In this document: positions 20,800-21,630 of the stretch, piece after piece | Position numbering within the stretch: the first letter of the stretch is position 1 | How the letters are laid out: each line of letters opens with the position of its first letter | NCBI GenBank assembly: GCA_947626485.1 | Contig: CANQSG010000012.1 | Location: 1-21,630 of the forward strand | DNA length: 21,630 nucleotides | Origin: an uncultured Clostridia bacterium | Lineage (GTDB): Bacteria > Bacillota > Clostridia > Oscillospirales > Acutalibacteraceae | Reading direction: 5' to 3' | Translations under genes and position numbers: made by a program | Notes under the pieces: generated by a model | Told to the model about the DNA's origin: nothing | The model's input: only the letters and a program-made list of their open reading frames with translations | Databases searched by the model: none

Positions 20800-21630
20800 G
20801 TGACGCCGTCCGCAGCGAAACGATACGAGAATTTGCTGACCCGGCTGCGCGGTTACGGGCGGCTTGCGGTCGCCTTTTCGGGCGGCGCGGATTCCGCCTT
20901 TCTGCTCTATGCCGCGCGGCAGGCGCTGGGCGACAACGTCCTCGCCGTCACGGCCGACACCTGCTTTTTCCCCCGCCGGGAGCGCGACGCTGCCGCCGCC
21001 TTCTGCGAGGCGCTCGGCGTCGCCCACCGGACGGTGACGCTCGATATTCTGGCCGTCGACGGGGTGCGCGCCAACCCGGAAAACCGCTGTTATCTCTGTA
21101 AACGCGCCCTACTCGGCGCGATTGCCGACCTCGCGAAGGAAAACGGTTTTGCCGCCGTGGCGGAGGGCTCCAACCTCGACGACGCCGCCGATTACCGCCC
21201 CGGGCAGGCGGCGATTCGCGAGCGCGGGATCGCAAGCCCGCTGCGCGACGCCGGGTTTACGAAGGCCGAGATCCGCGCCTGTTCGCGCGAGCTCGGGCTT
21301 TCGACCTGGGATAAACCGGCGCTCGCCTGCCTTGCCTCCCGCGTCGCCTACGGGCAGGAGATCACGCCGCCGCTGCTCGACGCGGTCGACCGCGCCGAGG
21401 AACTGCTGCGGCAGGGCGGCTTTTTGCAGGTGCGGGTGCGGGCGCAGGGCAATACCGCCCGCATCGAGGTCGCGCCCGACGAGATCGCACGGCTGGCGGC
21501 AAGCGAGCTGTGCGGGGCGGTGCGCGAGCAGCTGCACAAGGTCGGCTTTGCCTACGCCGCCCTCGACCTCGACGGCTACCGCACCGGCAGCATGAACGAA
21601 ACGCTGCGCCGCCCGGCGGAAACGGTTCCT
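20800..21630 (+). CDS. larE: LarE-type ATP-dependent sacrificial sulfur transferase (3' end outside window)
   Basis: 277 codons are visible from GTG 20800, with GGGGAG ending 7 nt upstream; the frame is open to the window edge and the C-terminus is missing. The PP-loop SGGADS (residues 27-32) binds ATP for adenylation. NPENRCYLCKRALL, then PLRDAGFTKAEIRACSRELG and STWDKPALACLASR, are LarE signatures; the Cys in ALACLASR is the usual sulfur donor. LarE sulfurates the pyridinium dicarboxylate precursor of the nickel-pincer cofactor of lactate racemase-like enzymes. larB and larC are not in view. Placement behind cysK suits a protein that consumes its own cysteine sulfur. Some LarE-like proteins have other sulfur-transfer roles. 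Confidence 0.88.
   Translation, partial: MTPSAAKRYENLLTRLRGYGRLAVAFSGGADSAFLLYAARQALGDNVLAVTADTCFFPRRERDAAAAFCEALGVAHRTVTLDILAVDGVRANPENRCYLCKRALLGAIADLAKENGFAAVAEGSNLDDAADYRPGQAAIRERGIASPLRDAGFTKAEIRACSRELGLSTWDKPALACLASRVAYGQEITPPLLDAVDRAEELLRQGGFLQVRVRAQGNTARIEVAPDEIARLAASELCGAVREQLHKVGFAYAALDLDGYRTGSMNETLRRPAETVP

Noticed and set aside
1..21630. CRISPR array
   Set aside because: No regularly spaced repeats of 24-40 bp were seen; the only repeats are the pairs listed.

Overview
The window looks like a chromosomal piece of a GC-rich, Gram-positive anaerobe, most likely an uncultured gut clostridium of the Oscillospirales/Ruminococcaceae type. Support: strong Shine-Dalgarno sites (AAGGAGG), a dockerin-like module, sortase-like tails, an LRR/EF-hand surface protein of gut-clostridial style, a DUF6442-like protein and an Rrf2-cysK-larE cluster. 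This placement rests on protein style only. No rRNA, tRNA or CRISPR array was seen.

Region A (about 89-9024, + strand) reads as one glycan-related operon. It holds the 3' end of a sugar ABC-transporter permease, four consecutive exported multi-module proteins built from jelly-roll (carbohydrate-binding-like) domains, and a cytoplasmic TIM-barrel-like protein. The third exported gene is split by a -1 frame change exactly at an A AAT TTC heptamer. The upstream frame ends after a dockerin. The shifted frame adds a putative glycoside-hydrolase-like barrel related to two other proteins here (8107-9024 and the lipoprotein 9098-10276).

Region B (9098-13475) is the matching regulatory and processing part. 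It has the barrel lipoprotein with a perfect LacI-type operator (GTAAACGTTTAC) in its leader, a GH20-like hexosaminidase, and a divergent LacI-family regulator that may control them.

Region C (13476-17600) is accessory DNA. It contains an IS3-type transposase scrap, a twice-frameshifted HTH gene, a serine recombinase, an LRR surface protein with a cell-wall-sorting-like tail, and a tyrosine recombinase. Between the LRR gene and the tyrosine recombinase lie two 24-bp inverted repeats (23/24 identical) flanking a segment with a consensus promoter (TTGACA-17-TATAAT). The promoter now points away from the LRR gene into an intrinsic terminator that touches the right repeat. Flipping it would place it about 100 nt upstream of the LRR start codon. 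I read this as an intact phase-variation switch in the OFF orientation, with its recombinase next door. It is the most exciting element of the window.

Region D (17601-21630) has a small self-regulated-looking DUF6442/XRE pair with two identical operators, a small DUF3592-like protein, a miniature protein that looks like a voltage-gated ion channel with its middle deleted, and a sulfur cluster. The sulfur cluster is an Rrf2 regulator, then a perfect sigma-A promoter overlapped by a palindrome, then cysK and larE (cut by the window end).

The first ~84 bases differ in composition and coding sense from what follows and may be a rearrangement or assembly junction.
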